Counted from the first letter of the stretch, positions 48,260 to 60,915 are shown. The stretch is 64,000 nucleotides of DNA from Leucaena leucocephala (GCA_037074615.1 CM073524.1:23203406-23267405), one strand, 5' to 3'. Translations and numbers: made by a program. The notes: generated from the letters alone by a model not told the origin.

Positions 48260-50779
48260 ATGGTATGTACTAGATTCTGCTTTCTTCACTCTCTCTTTAT
48301 TCACAGTGTTTTATTGTATGCTTTGCTTGCATAGAGTTCATATCATGAACGAATAGACGTTGACGGTGTATATGTTGCGTGGTTCTCCATTTGTACTTCT
48401 CTTCTTGGACTCGGAGAGCTATCTGTGCTTTCTTCTCTTTGGAAGGAGACAGGGAGTGATAGAGGGGCTATGAATCATAAGCTCGGGCCTTAGACAAAGG
48501 ACACGTTAAGAAATGAACAGAGCAAGATATAAAACTTAATGGCATGCAGGTTTAGGCTTGTGATACTTGAGCGTGTGTCCACCCGCGTGAACGTAAATGT
48601 ATATGTGAGATAGATTAGTGCCAATTAGTTTCTGGAAATAATCTATTAAATATATCTGAGATTTGTTATTGCTATATGGCTATTTTGTCAAATAGTTTTC
48701 TCTACTTTCTGAGGGTTAAGTTTCATAGTTAAGGCGTTCGTAACTATAGATTGAATGACGGCTAAAATGATACATTTAGAAGCGCATACAGGCGTGCCCG
48801 GATATGGTAGTTGTTAATGACTCTCGGAGTTACTTTATAATTCGTAAGAAGCATTCGGTGTTAGATTTTAGTTCATTTGAGACCTAAACGTATTTTCACT
48901 TGGCTTAGATTTTAATTTGGCATTCGTCTATTAAGATCAGTTTTAAGGGGGGGAAATCCCTTCTCAAATTCTGAAGTTTATTCTTTATGTGTCCCCATTC
49001 TATATCCGTACATGTAGCAATTCTGTATCAAATGCTTTACTATGTGAATTCCAATATTTTTTGCTGCAGTCTTACCAAGGCAAGGGATTTTGGACGGTAA
49101 AGGCCACTGGACATATCAATGACAGAGAGACCGCATTTGATAATCCTTCTAAAATTGAATCAAAGCGAACTCATCAATGGTTTATTGATGCTGCTGAAGT
49201 AAATTTTTTTCCGAACAAGAAACAAGCAGTGGAAGATGAAAATGGAAAATCAGGTTCAGGAATTTCAAGTGTAAATTTTTCTCATTGGGAGAACAATCCT
49301 AATTTTAATTCAGTTCCTAAACAATTTATTGGCCAACTATTTGGGTCTGAATCTAAGCCTGTCAATTTTGAGGAAAAGAATAGTTCTTACGTTGTGGATG
49401 ATAATTCTAATGTGAGGACCAAAATGATAAGCAATCAATGCAGAGAAGATTCATCTGAAGAAACTGAAGCGCGTCTTAGCTTTGATGGAATTAAAGTCAA
49501 AGTTAATCAGGTTAAGGACTCTGATAATGTACAGGCTGAAGGCAGACACAATTTGATCGGGCAGAATAACAGTGATCTACATCAGGCTTATAATGGTGAA
49601 GCTGCGATGGGCTATATGTCAATAGGGCAAGCTTTTGATAAAGGTAGCAATGTCCCTCTCATGGAACTTTCCTCCAACAGGGCGGATGCCCATGTTACAT
49701 CATTGGGTGAGGTCTATGGTAATAATGCGGTATCAGTTGATGTTTCCTATAATAAAGAGGACACAAATACAATATCTTTTTGCGAGTTCCCAGATGAACA
49801 GGATATTATCCCTGTGGACAGGCCTTCTGGGGAATTTGGTCCTTTATATAATCTATCTTCGGTTCAAGTATCAACAACAGCTAATGAGAAAGAGTTGAAT
49901 GCTTCAAATTCCAATGCAACTGCAAGTGTTCCCTGGGTGGATAAACTAAAGCCTGAACCTGTGTCCAAGAATAAACCAGAGCTCAAAGCAGCGAAGAAAG
50001 AAGCTCCAAACAGCTTCTCTTCTAGTGTCAGGAGCTTAATATCCACTGGTATGCTTGATGGCATTCCTGTAAAGTATGTCTCGGTTTCCCGGGAGGTAAA
50101 TTCAGGTCTCTCCTTTTTAATTTGTGAATTCTCAGGGCTATTTAATAAGTTATGGTTATGTACCTGCATGGTTGAAGGAACTTAGGGGAATTATAAAAGG
50201 TTCTGGCTATCTTTGTGGGTGCCAATCATGTAATTATTCCAAGGTTAGTAATCACCGCTGGTCCACAATCTGACATAACCCTTTCCTTATTCATTTTGTT
50301 TTTCAACTTCTTAATATTTAATTGCTACCTGCTCAACTGATGATTCATGATTCAGGTTCTGAACGCTTACGAGTTTGAGAGACATGCTGGTTGCAAAACA
50401 AAACATCCAAACAATCACATTTATTTTGAGAACGGGAAGACCATCTATCAGATTGTACAGGAGCTGAGGAGTACCCCTGAAAGTTTGTTGTTTGATACAA
50501 TCCAAACAGTTTTTGGGGCACCGATTAATCAGAAAGCGTTCTGCAGTTGGAAAGGTAACACAAATTACTCCTTGTGTCTGTTTTGCACTCAAATACATGC
50601 AGGTATAAAGAATGGTTTTTATTTCTGCGTTATTTGATTCATCACATATCTGATTTTTTCACCTATGCCAATTCTCTTCAGAATCTTTTCAAGCAGCCAC
50701 ACGTGAGCTTCAACGTATTTATGGAAAGAAAGAACTAAACATGAGTCACCAGCCTTGGACGAAATATTATTATGATTAA
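48260..50779 (+). CDS. TDBD (Tify-domain-binding) domain nuclear protein
   Basis: Exons 48260-48262, 49070-50095, 50178-50243, 50356-50554 and 50682-50779 give 463 residues. The first coding exon is just the ATG, directly abutting GTATGT. Splicing it to the next exon yields MSYQGKGFW. This start is chosen because it keeps phase and the conserved opening. Residues about 5-330 are polar and disordered. The C-terminus has KYVSVSREELRGIIKGSGYL, the cysteine motif CGCQSCNYSK, then VLNAYEFERHAGCKTKHPNN and ELRSTPESLLFD, which form the TDBD. The end is FQAATRELQRIYG. It resembles At5g59830-type proteins; a chromatin or transcription role is inferred from the domain alone. Confidence 0.9.
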
Positions 50780-51186
50780 ACTTTCAACTTTGCGCAGGAA
50801 GTTACATCAATCTGAAGTATTTTTTTAAGTGCGCATCAACCCAATTGCATAGTGCATACCATGTACAACCTAGTTTAATAGATGGGATGCGCCTTGTTAG
50901 AAAAGGAGCAAGACTTGTTGTCTTATTTTTAGGCTGCTGGTTCGGATTCATCTCTAGAACAAAAGGTAAATGATTAAGGGTTTGTTTGAATTAGTGTTGA
51001 TATAATGTTTATCTCAACTTTTGCAAACTGAAATTGAGATAAAAATAAGGTATAATGTGATTTATGTTTGAATATATTTTTATAAAAAAATTATTTTGAC
51101 ATAAATTTAGATGCTATATTGAAAAGTAAATTTGATAAAGTTTAAATATGAAGAAAAGTAAAAGTTAGTAAGATTTGCTTCAACTT
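50780..51186. other. 3' UTR and spacer
   Basis: TDBD 3' UTR followed by an AT-rich tract beginning GGGTTTGTTTGAATTAG near 50979, possibly another decayed MITE end. No gene. Confidence 0.45.
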
Positions 51187-51510
51187 TAAGGGTGTGTTTG
51201 ATAACTGAGGAGAGGGGTAGGATTTTATTGGAAGGGGAAGGGGGAGAGAAAAGAAATAAAGGGATTTTAATATTATCTAATTTGGATTGATGAAAAAGGA
51301 GGAGAGGGAAGAGATTTTAATGTCAATTTATGAGTGGAGTGTATCCAATTTTTTTATATAAATAATTATGAGACACTGAGGAGGTATTTTAAGGATATTA
51401 AAAAAATATTATATATATAATGATTAAAATAAGGTAAAAAATAATTTTATTTTAAATCACCCTAATTTTAGAGGTAAATTTTTAAAATCCCTCATACCAA
51501 ACACACTCTA
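51187..51510. mobile_element. Tourist-like MITE, tandem copy 1
   Basis: TIRs GGGTGTGTTTGATAACTGAG (left) and the reverse complement of CTCATACCAAACACACTC (right), with TAA/TTA at the edges as in PIF/Harbinger MITEs. The interior block AGGATATTAAAAAAATATTA recurs in the adjoining copy. Confidence 0.65.
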
Positions 51511-51905
51511 AAAGTGCATTTGGTTTAACTAGAGGAAGGGGAGGGAAGGATTTTAATATTACCTCTATTGATGAAGAGGGAGAAAAAAGAATAGATTTTA
51601 ATATTATATTATTTAATTTAAGAGTAAATGGGAGAAATATTTTTTTATAGATAATTTTGAAATGCAGAAGGGATATTTTAGGGATATTTAAAAAATATTA
51701 TAGATATAATAGTCAAAATAAAATAAAAATTATTTTTTTAAAGCTCCTAATTTTTGAGATGAGAGTTAGGAGGGGAGGAGAAAGAAAATTTAAGAGAAAA
51801 AAAATCTCTCTTCTTAAAATTTTTGTGGTGCTAAACAGGGGGAAAATGACACTATCTTCATTTTCCTCCTCTCACTTCTAAATCTTCCTATCAAACACGC
51901 CTTAA
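51508..51905. mobile_element. Tourist-like MITE, tandem copy 2
   Basis: Starts AAAAGTGCATTTGGTTTAAC and ends TCTTCCTATCAAACACGCCT. Its interior (GATATTTAAAAAATATTATA, AATAGTCAAAATAAAATAAA) parallels copy 1 in the same orientation. Confidence 0.65.
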
Positions 51906-52649
51906 AATAACTTTTGAACAAATGGTCAGTTACCATCACATGTTGAAACAGAGACTTTTTATGACAAAAAGGTCAATTTTGCATCACATAAATGTCACTG
52001 AATTTCCCTTTTACCGATCCAGGAACATCAAGCGGGTACTGTGAGTTTTAATAAAGGTATTGATGATGTTCGGCATCACGTGGAGATCACTATTTCTGTT
52101 GGTGTTTGCCTGAGAGTAAACCAATTGATGATAATTGAAGCGCATTTACTTCTTTCAAGTCTAAACTCAAAATTCCGGGATCTCATAATTTTATTAGTTG
52201 ATTGTGAGGTAATATTATTTTGCCCAGGGAGAGTGGATGCATACAAAGTAGGCAGATTTAAATAATAGAAACTTAAGTATTATCATGACTGGCAGCAATA
52301 GTATCGTTTTCTCCTTTTGTGCTACGTACTGCATAGGGCTATGCAGTTTTGGGAAGCTATTGACAATTGAAAATTTATTTTATGGGTTTCGGCTCTTGCT
52401 GAGCGACATGCATATTTATTTTAATGCAAACTTGTATAATTTCAAAAGAAATAATGATCGCCCTCCTACCATTAAAAGCCAAGGGCGTTTTAGCATGCGT
52501 TTCCTAGTTAAAAACTACTTTGCAGACCCAAAATTTGAAACAAATACAAAAAAATGCCTAAAGCACAATATCAACGCCCCACAAGTAATGTTTTATCCGT
52601 CCTGCTTGTTCTTGGATAATAACTTCCCTCCGACTAGAATTCTTTCGAC

Positions 52650-55600
52650 TCAACCACAACAGCCCGACTTGGAAGCAGCCTGCTCACCCCCCGCTTCTTG
52701 CTTGCCGATTTTGATTGTTGATGGCTGCAAAAAATACATCATGAAAAACTCAATTTTTAGAGGGCTATCACCATATTAATTTGCCCAAGAGGAAGTGTAA
52801 TTACCTCTGTCTTAGAGTCGCTATCAGCAAGCCTCAGTTTTATATCTCTAGCGATCGAGAAGAAAACTTCCTCCACATTTAGATTTGTCTTTGCGCTCTG
52901 GAACATAAAATCCTTCAGTGCATACTAACCAAAAGAAACTTCCGGGAGCTTCAACCTTAGCAAGTACGCAGCACTTACAGTTTCAAAGAATTTAATTCCA
53001 TACTCATCCGCCAGTGCCTGGCCCTTGGAGGTTGGCACAGCCTAAAATAAGAAGGTAATGTATATCATTACTATCGGGGCGAATCTGACTCACGGAAGAG
53101 TGGCTCGCAGTTGTTACTAATTCAATTTGAGGCATCAAATTAAGATTATATAAAAGCCAACAAAAATGGGTCAACTGCTTAAGCATCCATATCAATTATG
53201 ACGTAAGTACATTTTATAACGTTTCGAGTTCATTTAAGTGTGTGTTTGGATATTAATTCTGAGAATTGATTTTGGCTAAAACCGCGGTTTGAAAATTTTT
53301 TACACAAACAGTCATTTTTGTTGAGAATTGATTTTGGGCAAAACCTCGGTTTTGAATAAGCCACTGAAAATAGCTTTTGGTTTGAAACCTAAGTTATAGA
53401 TTATCCAATTACTATTCTACCCCTACTTTTTCTTACAGCCTCTCTCCTCTCTCCTCTTTTATCTCTCTTTTTTTCTTTCCCCTCTCTTCTCTTATCCCTA
53501 TTTTTCTCTCTCCTCTCTCCTCTCTACACTCTCTTCTCTCTCCTCTTTTTTCTCTATCATCTTTCATCTCTCTTTCAATCAAATCATATCCTTTTTAGTA
53601 ATTTACCAATATAAAAAGTGATTCTGCTACTAATCATCCAAATATCTCTATTCCCAAAATCTATCCTTCTCAAAATCTATTCTCCAAAATCTATTCTTCA
53701 CAGAATCTATTCTCCAAAAGTTAATCCAAACACACCCTAAGACGTGGTGCACAGCTCTGCATCTCTAATGATGGTCAAAATTGACGTTGGAGGGATCTTA
53801 GATTTGAGTCAAGGCGTCAACACTTTGTTCTCGGAACGTTATTAAAAACACCACGAGCGGGGAGGGGGAAGCAAAAGAGGGTTATATATTTATATATTTA
53901 AGGTATTTTTTTCAATAAAATTAAAACAAGTAAATGTTTTACCCATTTTTACTAGTAACTAACTCTTGTTAAGTGCTTAACTTTTCTCTTTATGTGTGTG
54001 TGTATGTATATCATAGAAATTGCCAATAAAGTTTGCATACCCTTTTAGTTTCATCCATGTCAGCTTTGTTCCCCACCAGTACTTTGTTAACATTGTCTGA
54101 AGCATGTTGCTCAATGTTTCGGATCCAGTTCCTGATATCTGCAATTAGAAGCTAGGTGAAAATTCCAGATAAGAAATCGTACAAAGAGAAAATCTCATAA
54201 ATCCAATTATAATTAGAAGATGGATCTGGAAATTTTACTATTAAATGACGATTCATCTGTAACATCATAGACTAGCAAGATGCCCATAGCTCCCCGGTAG
54301 TAAGCTGGAGAAAAAACAGTTTAGCAAAATGATAAGTAAACTGAAGTGTAAAATGAACTGGTGAAACGCTGAAATCATACAAAACACCAAAATCTAGGAA
54401 GAAAAAAACTCCAGAGAAACATCAATGAAACAATACCCACAAAAGAGCCCAACCCTGGTAAGGAAACACATATCTGGAGTGGTAGGACTGTCATAGGGGG
54501 AGGAAGGAGTGGTAGCAACTGCGGTGGTGGGGAAGGGCTGAAGGAGATGGTGATGGTGGGTTTGCAATGGAGGTGTTGTGATGGCTGCCAAGAAGAGGGA
54601 TGAAGAATGGAGAAGAAGGGGAGGGAAAAAATTGTTTGAAAACTTTTTTTCTGTTCTAAATAACATTTTTATTAGCATTTCCATTCCATTCTTTTCCATT
54701 AACATCCTTTCCAACAATCAAATAGGCCTAACTGTCAAGAGGTCATACCGCACATAGATTTGATCCTTATATTACCCTGATCCTCGGTTCCTATTCCCTA
54801 TGCCTCACGCCTCTATTGAAACCAAGAAGAGATTGATCAATCATTAAGTTAAATGAAAAAATCTACAAATTTAACTTATATTCCGATTTTAGCAGCCATT
54901 ATTTTTGTCCTATAAATTCCATAAGATGGCAATGAAAGTGGTGGAAAACCATAACAAATTTAAAGATCAGTTTGTTTTAGGCTTCAGCATTAGTTGTGGT
55001 TTAAGGGATTTGATTTAGTTCTTCTATGTATGTAGAATGGTCTGCGAATTTGCCTTGTGGACTGCCCACTATGGGCACGTCAGTTCTGATGATCAATAAG
55101 AATCAGAAGCCTTACCAGTTGTAATTGTTCGAAACCGCTCCTGACCTGCAGTATCCCAAATTTGGAGTTTGATCCTCTTGCCATCAAGCTCAATGGTTCT
55201 TATTTTGAAATCAATGCTGCATGAGGAAGATATATTTGGTGATGTAAGAGAAATTTGTAGCAAACTATGATCAGCAGTTTTAATCCTGTTGTTTAAAAAC
55301 GCACCCTATGGTTGTGATAAAACTAGTAGTGAAAGAACCATCTGAGAAACGCAGAAGAAGGCAACTCTTTCCCACACCTGCAAAAATTAATAGCAGAGGA
55401 GGTTTATCCTCAATCCACGAAGGCTGTACGGTAGAGCACCATAATTATCTTTAGTGATTTCCCCAACAAACATTTTTTTAAGTGCCTTAACAACCCATCA
55501 GTATTGTTACTATTATTAGATTTCCCAGGAGAAAAGGCACTAACATAACACATGGAGATGATGGACGTATGACACTTTGATGTTGTAGCGAAAATTGGAT

Positions 55601-56133
55601 TGGTTGATAATTTCTATTAGTATACTAATATGACAAAACGACCCTATTTAATGGGATAAGGCTTTGTTGTTGTTGTATACTAATATGACAAAAGGAAAAT
55701 TTTACTTGGATCATCAACCACAGTCGTCTTTCATTTTAGAAGCAACCAGACCATTCGAGGACTGCTTTGGCAAGTAATGTGCTACGAATTAAACACACTA
55801 TTGAATCAGAGAGATGCTCCACTTCGTACAAAATGCACAAAGACATTATGAGATCAAGATCAAAACGAATATTCAACTTTGTATGTTCACGTCGAAATTG
55901 CATTTTACCCGAACAATGGTTCAAATTCCCGCTCAAACTAAATCATGAATAGATGCAACAGATAATATTCTGTAAAAACTAATAAGAGAATCACTAGTTT
56001 TGCTTTTCAACCTCCGAATCGCACATTTTCTGAAATGATAAGAGGGAAGATACCACGTACCACTGTCGCCAATCAAGAGGAGTTTTATAAGGTAATCGTA
56101 ATCCGCACGAGCCTTTGCCGGTGGAGCAGCCAT
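52650..56133 (-). CDS. RABE1: Rab GTPase of the RAB8/RABE1 group
   Basis: A small GTPase for post-Golgi secretion to the plasma membrane. Eight minus-strand exons, 56133-56061, 55377-55305, 55216-55116, 54304-54239, 54138-54041, 53041-52979, 52897-52805 and 52724-52650, join in phase to 213 residues. All G-motifs are intact: GDSGVGKS (22-29), the TTIGIDFK switch/effector region, WDTAGQE (69-75), NKAD (128-131) and SAK (159-161). The C-terminus SGCCG carries the double geranylgeranylation cysteines. A 5' UTR intron is likely at 56267-56180. Introns hold a MITE (53235-53740) and a 37-bp LINE end (55639-55675), with another probable insertion near 54370-54735. The gene is tail-to-tail with the TDBD gene. 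Confidence 0.96.
53235..53740. mobile_element. MITE in the fifth Rab intron
   Basis: Terminal repeats TAAGTGTGTGTTTGGAT (left) and, reversed, TTAGGGTGTGTTTGGATTAA (right). A CT-rich tract (53440-53580) and AGTAATTTACCAATATAAAA are shared with the copy at the window's right edge. Confidence 0.75.
55639..55675 (+). mobile_element. 37-bp RTE LINE insertion with 18-bp TSD
   Basis: The sequence TATTTAATGGGATAAGGC then TTTGTTGTTGTTG matches the 3' end of the LINE in NDX. It is flanked by exact copies of tatactaatatgacaaaa at 55621-55638 and 55676-55693. It lies antisense within Rab intron 1. Confidence 0.9.
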
Positions 56134-56399
56134 CGAGCTTCGATCGATCAATAAAATCCTCGATGATGATTATTCCTCTCTGCACAAAAATCAATTTACT
56201 GTTAATCAATAATTTCCGCACGAAATGCAAGACGGAGAGGTTGAGAGAAAGGATACAATTCCCATACCAGATCAGGAATGGGAAGGCAAATGGGGAAGCG
56301 AGAGAATCTCCAAAGCTCACAAGTAATGGAACATGGAGATTTGGAGAGAAAGGAATGGGAGTTTCTGTTTTAGCAAGTTTTCCCCCTTTTAACTAAAAT

Positions 56400-57340
56400 T
56401 TTGATGTTGGAGCTGTTAACAGCCTTCAGCTTCTGAAGTTCCCCGACTCTATTGGGTAGCAAAAGTGCGCACCTCTCTGCCCATGGATTCCTTTCCTTCC
56501 CTTTAATGTTTTTACTTTTTAAAAAACACGAAAAAGATCATCTTCTTTTGTGGAGGGAGGGAATATCTTATCGCATCACCGCCGTTGAATAAATCTATAG
56601 ACGCAAGAATTGCCGCATTATAAATCTACGAGGCAACAGGCAAGTATAATTCTCCAACTTTTCTTTGAAAATGATCTTATCTCCATCGAATATTAAGCAC
56701 TTCTTTGTATTAACGTTTGTGAAAATAATTTTTTTCTCAACTAAATTTTGTAAACTAAAATTATGATTAAAAAAATCAATTAATTTGATATAATTTGTAT
56801 TTGTATACATTTTTGTAAAGCAGTCCGTTTGAATACTTATTTTGGTTCTATAACTGTAAAAGCTCTAAAATATGACTTCAGATTTAATTGGCCTTTCGTG
56901 GAAATCGATTTAGCTTAAATGTGGGCCCAAACATAACTTTTGAATTAGCTTATAAGGAAATTTCGACATTAGAAAAGTCAATCCAAACAAGTCCTTGAGT
57001 AACCAACAAGCACTCCAACGAGAGTTGATGCAAGTTACAACAAGCCCCCTACTTCCACTTGGTATTCTTTTACTTGAACTGCCACCCACCGATATGATGC
57101 AAAGCTTTTATTTTATGCTGTGCTGCAGTTTATTTGCCCCTTTTCAATACATTCTTTCAACCATACGATGCTAGTTATAGAACACATGAACATCACCCTT
57201 TTTCATAAACCAATGCTTTTTATTTGAAAAATGAACAAATAATATTAATAAAAAAGAAAGGTAGCATTATAAGTCCAATTATGAAAGATGAATAAAAAGG
57301 AAGAAATTTAGATAATACATAATCAAAAGTATGAACTATT
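56400..57340. other. Rab upstream spacer
   Basis: CCGTTTGAATACTTATTTTG near 56823 and GTCAATCCAAACAAGTCCTT near 56978 suggest another decayed MITE. No gene recognised. Confidence 0.45.
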
Positions 57341-57555
57341 ACCGCCAATCTTTAATATAATAACTTGTTAATTTTTTTTAATAAATTAAAAAAATAAAAT
57401 AAACTATTTAATTATAACTTAATGTAAGAGTTAGCTTACTAATTTATGTATATTAAAGAGTATATAATATAAATTAATCAATTTATTTAGTTTATTTAAT
57501 CTATCTAAAAAATTAACTAATTATTATATTAAGGATAAGAGGGAGTACTATTATA
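57340..57555. repeat. Stowaway-like AT-rich repeat, well preserved
   Basis: Ends TATTAAGGATAAGAGGGAGT, reminiscent of Stowaway termini. Its core GTATATTAAAGAGTATATAA recurs at 8.0 kb. Confidence 0.65.
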
Positions 57556-57954
57556 TTTAGATTAAAGATGAGTTGGTGACAGGAGATGATGTCTTTTAAA
57601 ATGATTAATAATGATGTTAGCATTCTCAGCAATTTCTAACCATATCCATGAAGCATTATATGACTTCTTAATAATTAAGGCATGAGAGTTATCAACATAT
57701 TTTACCTGCAAGATAGTTGCAAGGAGAGGAGGGGGAGAGGAGGTAATGATTAGCCAAAACTTACTTAGCCATAAGAGCTTTGTGGACCAAGCGAGAGAGA
57801 TACTCATATTCCCCAGGCCACCTAAACCAATATATTCACTCTTCCTATTTTACCAAGCACGATTATGATTTTTATAATCATTTAATAATGTCATAGGACC
57901 TTTTTCATGTATCTGCATTCATTCATTTGTTATTGTTATCTTTTTCTCATGAAT

Positions 57955-58205
57955 GTCCAAATCTTGTTGCTTAATATAAAATTTAATTAAATTTTTTAAA
58001 TAAATTAAAGAAACTAAATAAATTAGTTAATTATTATTAAATTTAATCTTTTAAAATGAATTCATATCATATATTCTTTAACCTACCTAAATTAATTAAA
58101 TAGCTATATCATTTGTTATAATTAACTGATTTATTTAATTTCCTTAGCCTATCCAAAAAAATTAACTAGATCATATATTAAAAAAATAAAAGTAGTCAGT
58201 GGCAG
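57955..58205. repeat. Stowaway-like AT-rich repeat, reverse copy
   Basis: Reverse-complement blocks of the family: AATTCATATCATATATTCTT, TAACCTACCTAAATTAATTA, TTATAATTAACTGATTTATT. Confidence 0.55.
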
Positions 58206-59183
58206 AATCACAAGAGGAGCAAAGGGGGTGGTCACCCATTTTGTTAGTCGGAATTCACCTATACCCCTTTATCTATCGATTGTAAAATTTATAGTTTATT
58301 TATTCATATGATAAAAAAATTATAATATTATCAAAATACAATAACTCATATTATTTTAATTCTAGTTAGCTGATGACTCATTAAATAATTAATATTTTTT
58401 ATTTATTGTTTTAAAAAATAAATATATTAATTTAGTTTAGATGAATTTTTATTTTTCTAAATTAAGAGATTTATTTTTTTAAAAAACCTAAATATAACAT
58501 GAATTTTATTAAATGAGTTATTAGCTGAATTATTGTATTTTAATTAGATATAATTTATATAACGTGGTATTCCTAGAGTATCTAATTATTTTTCTATAAT
58601 TTATTTGTTTATCTGATAAAAAAATTGTTAAAAGTTTGCATCTTGTCCCAATTTTCTAATTCCACTGCTAGAGGTAGTATTTTTGTTACCATTTATCATT
58701 AGTTATTCCTGACAATTTTCTTCTCGGTTGTGTATAACTAGTAACACTATTAGCATGTATAGATAGTTCATCTAATTAATAAAGAATTTATTCACAACCC
58801 ATAAAATTTATGAGATCGCTCTTATATATATACATATAAAAAGCATGGACATCACATTTTAATTTGGCTTTTACAGTATATATATATATATATATAGCTG
58901 TGGAGACAAAGGAACTAGTAGTTTTTGGCGAAAATGCAGTTCAAAATGTAATCTGAATATGCTATATATTAAAAGAAATATTAAAACATCAAAGGATGAA
59001 ACTATTAGTTTCAGATATTTCAAATATACCAGTTGTTTGTCACAAAACTCAGCTCAAACAACTCAGATGGCTGGAATATGGTCGAGGCTAATCAGACCAA
59101 TTGGACAACGTTACATCACATTATAACCCTTCTATTATCTTTTTTTTTTTTTGGTCATCCACCAAATCAACCATAATTTTAAT
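58206..59183. other. AT-rich spacer
   Basis: A (TA)n run at about 58877-58896. No gene seen. Confidence 0.45.
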
Positions 59184-59191
59184 TGTTTTTA

Positions 59192-60271
59192 GGGTTAAAG
59201 TACGCTCTTAAAATATTTGTTTAGATATATTCAGTATTCTAAAATAATTTATAGTACGTATAATGTCTTAAAATATTTTTTATGTACGCCCAGTACCTTA
59301 AAATATTTTTTTAAGTACGTCTATTGTCCTAAAATATATAATATCTTCTTCCTTGTTTATTTTCATGGGTTCTTCAATGTCTATAGATAGGTAAAATAAT
59401 TCGCGATCTTCTTTTTACTTTATTCAAACTTTTTTTTTCCTTGCACATTTTCAGTCAGCAAGTAAAATAATTTATAACATTATTTTTATATTGTTTAAAA
59501 TTATTTAAAATCTAGTGTTGCACATTTTTAGACAAGTTTTCAATTTTGTATGTTATTGTGGTGCAATTTCCCTTTCAAAATATTTAAAATAGTATAATCT
59601 TATGAACACTAATAGAATCATTAAATTGATCGTTAAATGATAATTTAGCTCTATTTTAACCTTAAAAAAGTTAACTTGGCAAGATGACTCAGCTCCCTTA
59701 AATTTATTTACTGTATATGCATTCCTCTTTTTTATTCTTTCTCCTTTACCCATTCGTTCCATCTCAGACTCTTCCTTATTCCCTTCAACTCTTTATTTTC
59801 TTGTCAGATTTCGGTGAACAATATAAAAAGAAGAGAAATGCTAATTTCCGTTCCAAAATTTTGAACAATATGAAAAGAATAGCACGAATTATTTTATTTT
59901 ATGACTGAAAATATGCAAGGAAGAAGAAAAAAGAAAGTTCAAACAAGGTGAAAAAAAGGCCGCGGATTATTTTACCCATCCATAGATATTGAAAAACTCA
60001 ATAAAACAAATAAGAAAGAAGGTATTATATATTTTAAGGCTCTAAGTGCACTATAAATTATTTTAGGATACTAGGTGTACTTAAAAAAATACTTTAGGGC
60101 ACTAGGCATACCTAAAAAAATACTTCAGGACACTTGGCGCACTATAAATTACTTTAAGACACTAGACACACTTGAGAAAATACTTTATAGTACTATGCAC
60201 ACTATAAATTATTTTATAACACTGAGTGCATTTAAAAAAATATTTTAAAACACTGAGCGTAACTTAATTCA
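59192..60271. mobile_element. Foldback-type element with long inverted arms
   Basis: The left arm (59192 to about 59510) and the reverse complement of the right arm (about 59850-60271) align throughout. The outermost parts hold tandem 30-35-bp units, such as CTTAAAATATTTTTTTAAGT with variants: about four on the left and about eight on the right. The inner parts share CTAAAATATATAATATCTTC, then GTAAAATAATTCGCG. TGTTTTTA flanks both ends (59184-59191, 60272-60279), suggesting an 8-bp target duplication. The centre has only short frames and no transposase. Confidence 0.75.
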
Positions 60272-60279
60272 TGTTTTTA

Positions 60280-60790
60280 ATATGAAATCAAACACATATT
60301 ATAATTACAATATAAAATGGCTCACTATAAAAAAATGATGATAAAGCGTAATAACTTGTTCAGTTGAAAAAGACTATTCTGGCAAAAAAAGAAGAAGAAA
60401 AAGGCTAATACTGACCATAAATCACAAACTACAAATTTATTATTACGATTTTACTCAAAAAAACACAACTCCTACTTTTATTTGTATTTCCTTTCATTTT
60501 TTAATAAAACTCCTCCATCCTTCCCAATATTGTCTATTCTGGCGCCAAAATTAAACTGTTGCTGCCAAAAGATTTAGCCGGGAAACAATCTCATCCATCA
60601 ATCTTCGGCTAGAATTCAATGTTCATCAACGGACTAGACAACCGCCAAGTAATCGATCCGCACTCCCGATGCGTCATCAATACATCTCTACCGTCGATCG
60701 ATGCGTGTTGTTTTTTGAAATATCCTACGAATAAATTAATGTCCAAGTCAGCAATCCGCAACATAACACAGGCAAGCAATAAGAATACAA
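60280..60790. other. H2B upstream region
   Basis: Contains GATCCGCA near 60654, close to the reversed histone octamer GATCCGCG. Otherwise nothing recognised. Confidence 0.4.
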
Positions 60791-60797
60791 AAACATT

Positions 60798-60897
60798 TTT
60801 ATATATTAACCCCTCCCTTGTCCTCTCACTACGGCAATTCCATCTGCGAAATTCCAATTGCAATTGCAATTTTCCTGTTCAATTCGCCAAACCCTAG
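60798..60897 (+). promoter_or_regulatory. H2B TATA box and telo box
   Basis: TTTATATATT (60798-60807) lies about 110 bp before the ATG. AAACCCTAG (60889-60897) lies in the leader. The telo box is common in plant histone and translation genes active in dividing cells. Confidence 0.6.
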
Positions 60898-60915
60898 TTT
60901 TCTGAACGGTTCCTA

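Noticed and set aside
52285..52779. A 164-codon plus-strand open frame
   Set aside because: It is antisense to the Rab 3' UTR and last exon; no domain.
54394..54717. Minus-strand frame in a Rab intron
   Set aside because: Proline/serine/histidine-rich low complexity inside a probable transposon remnant.
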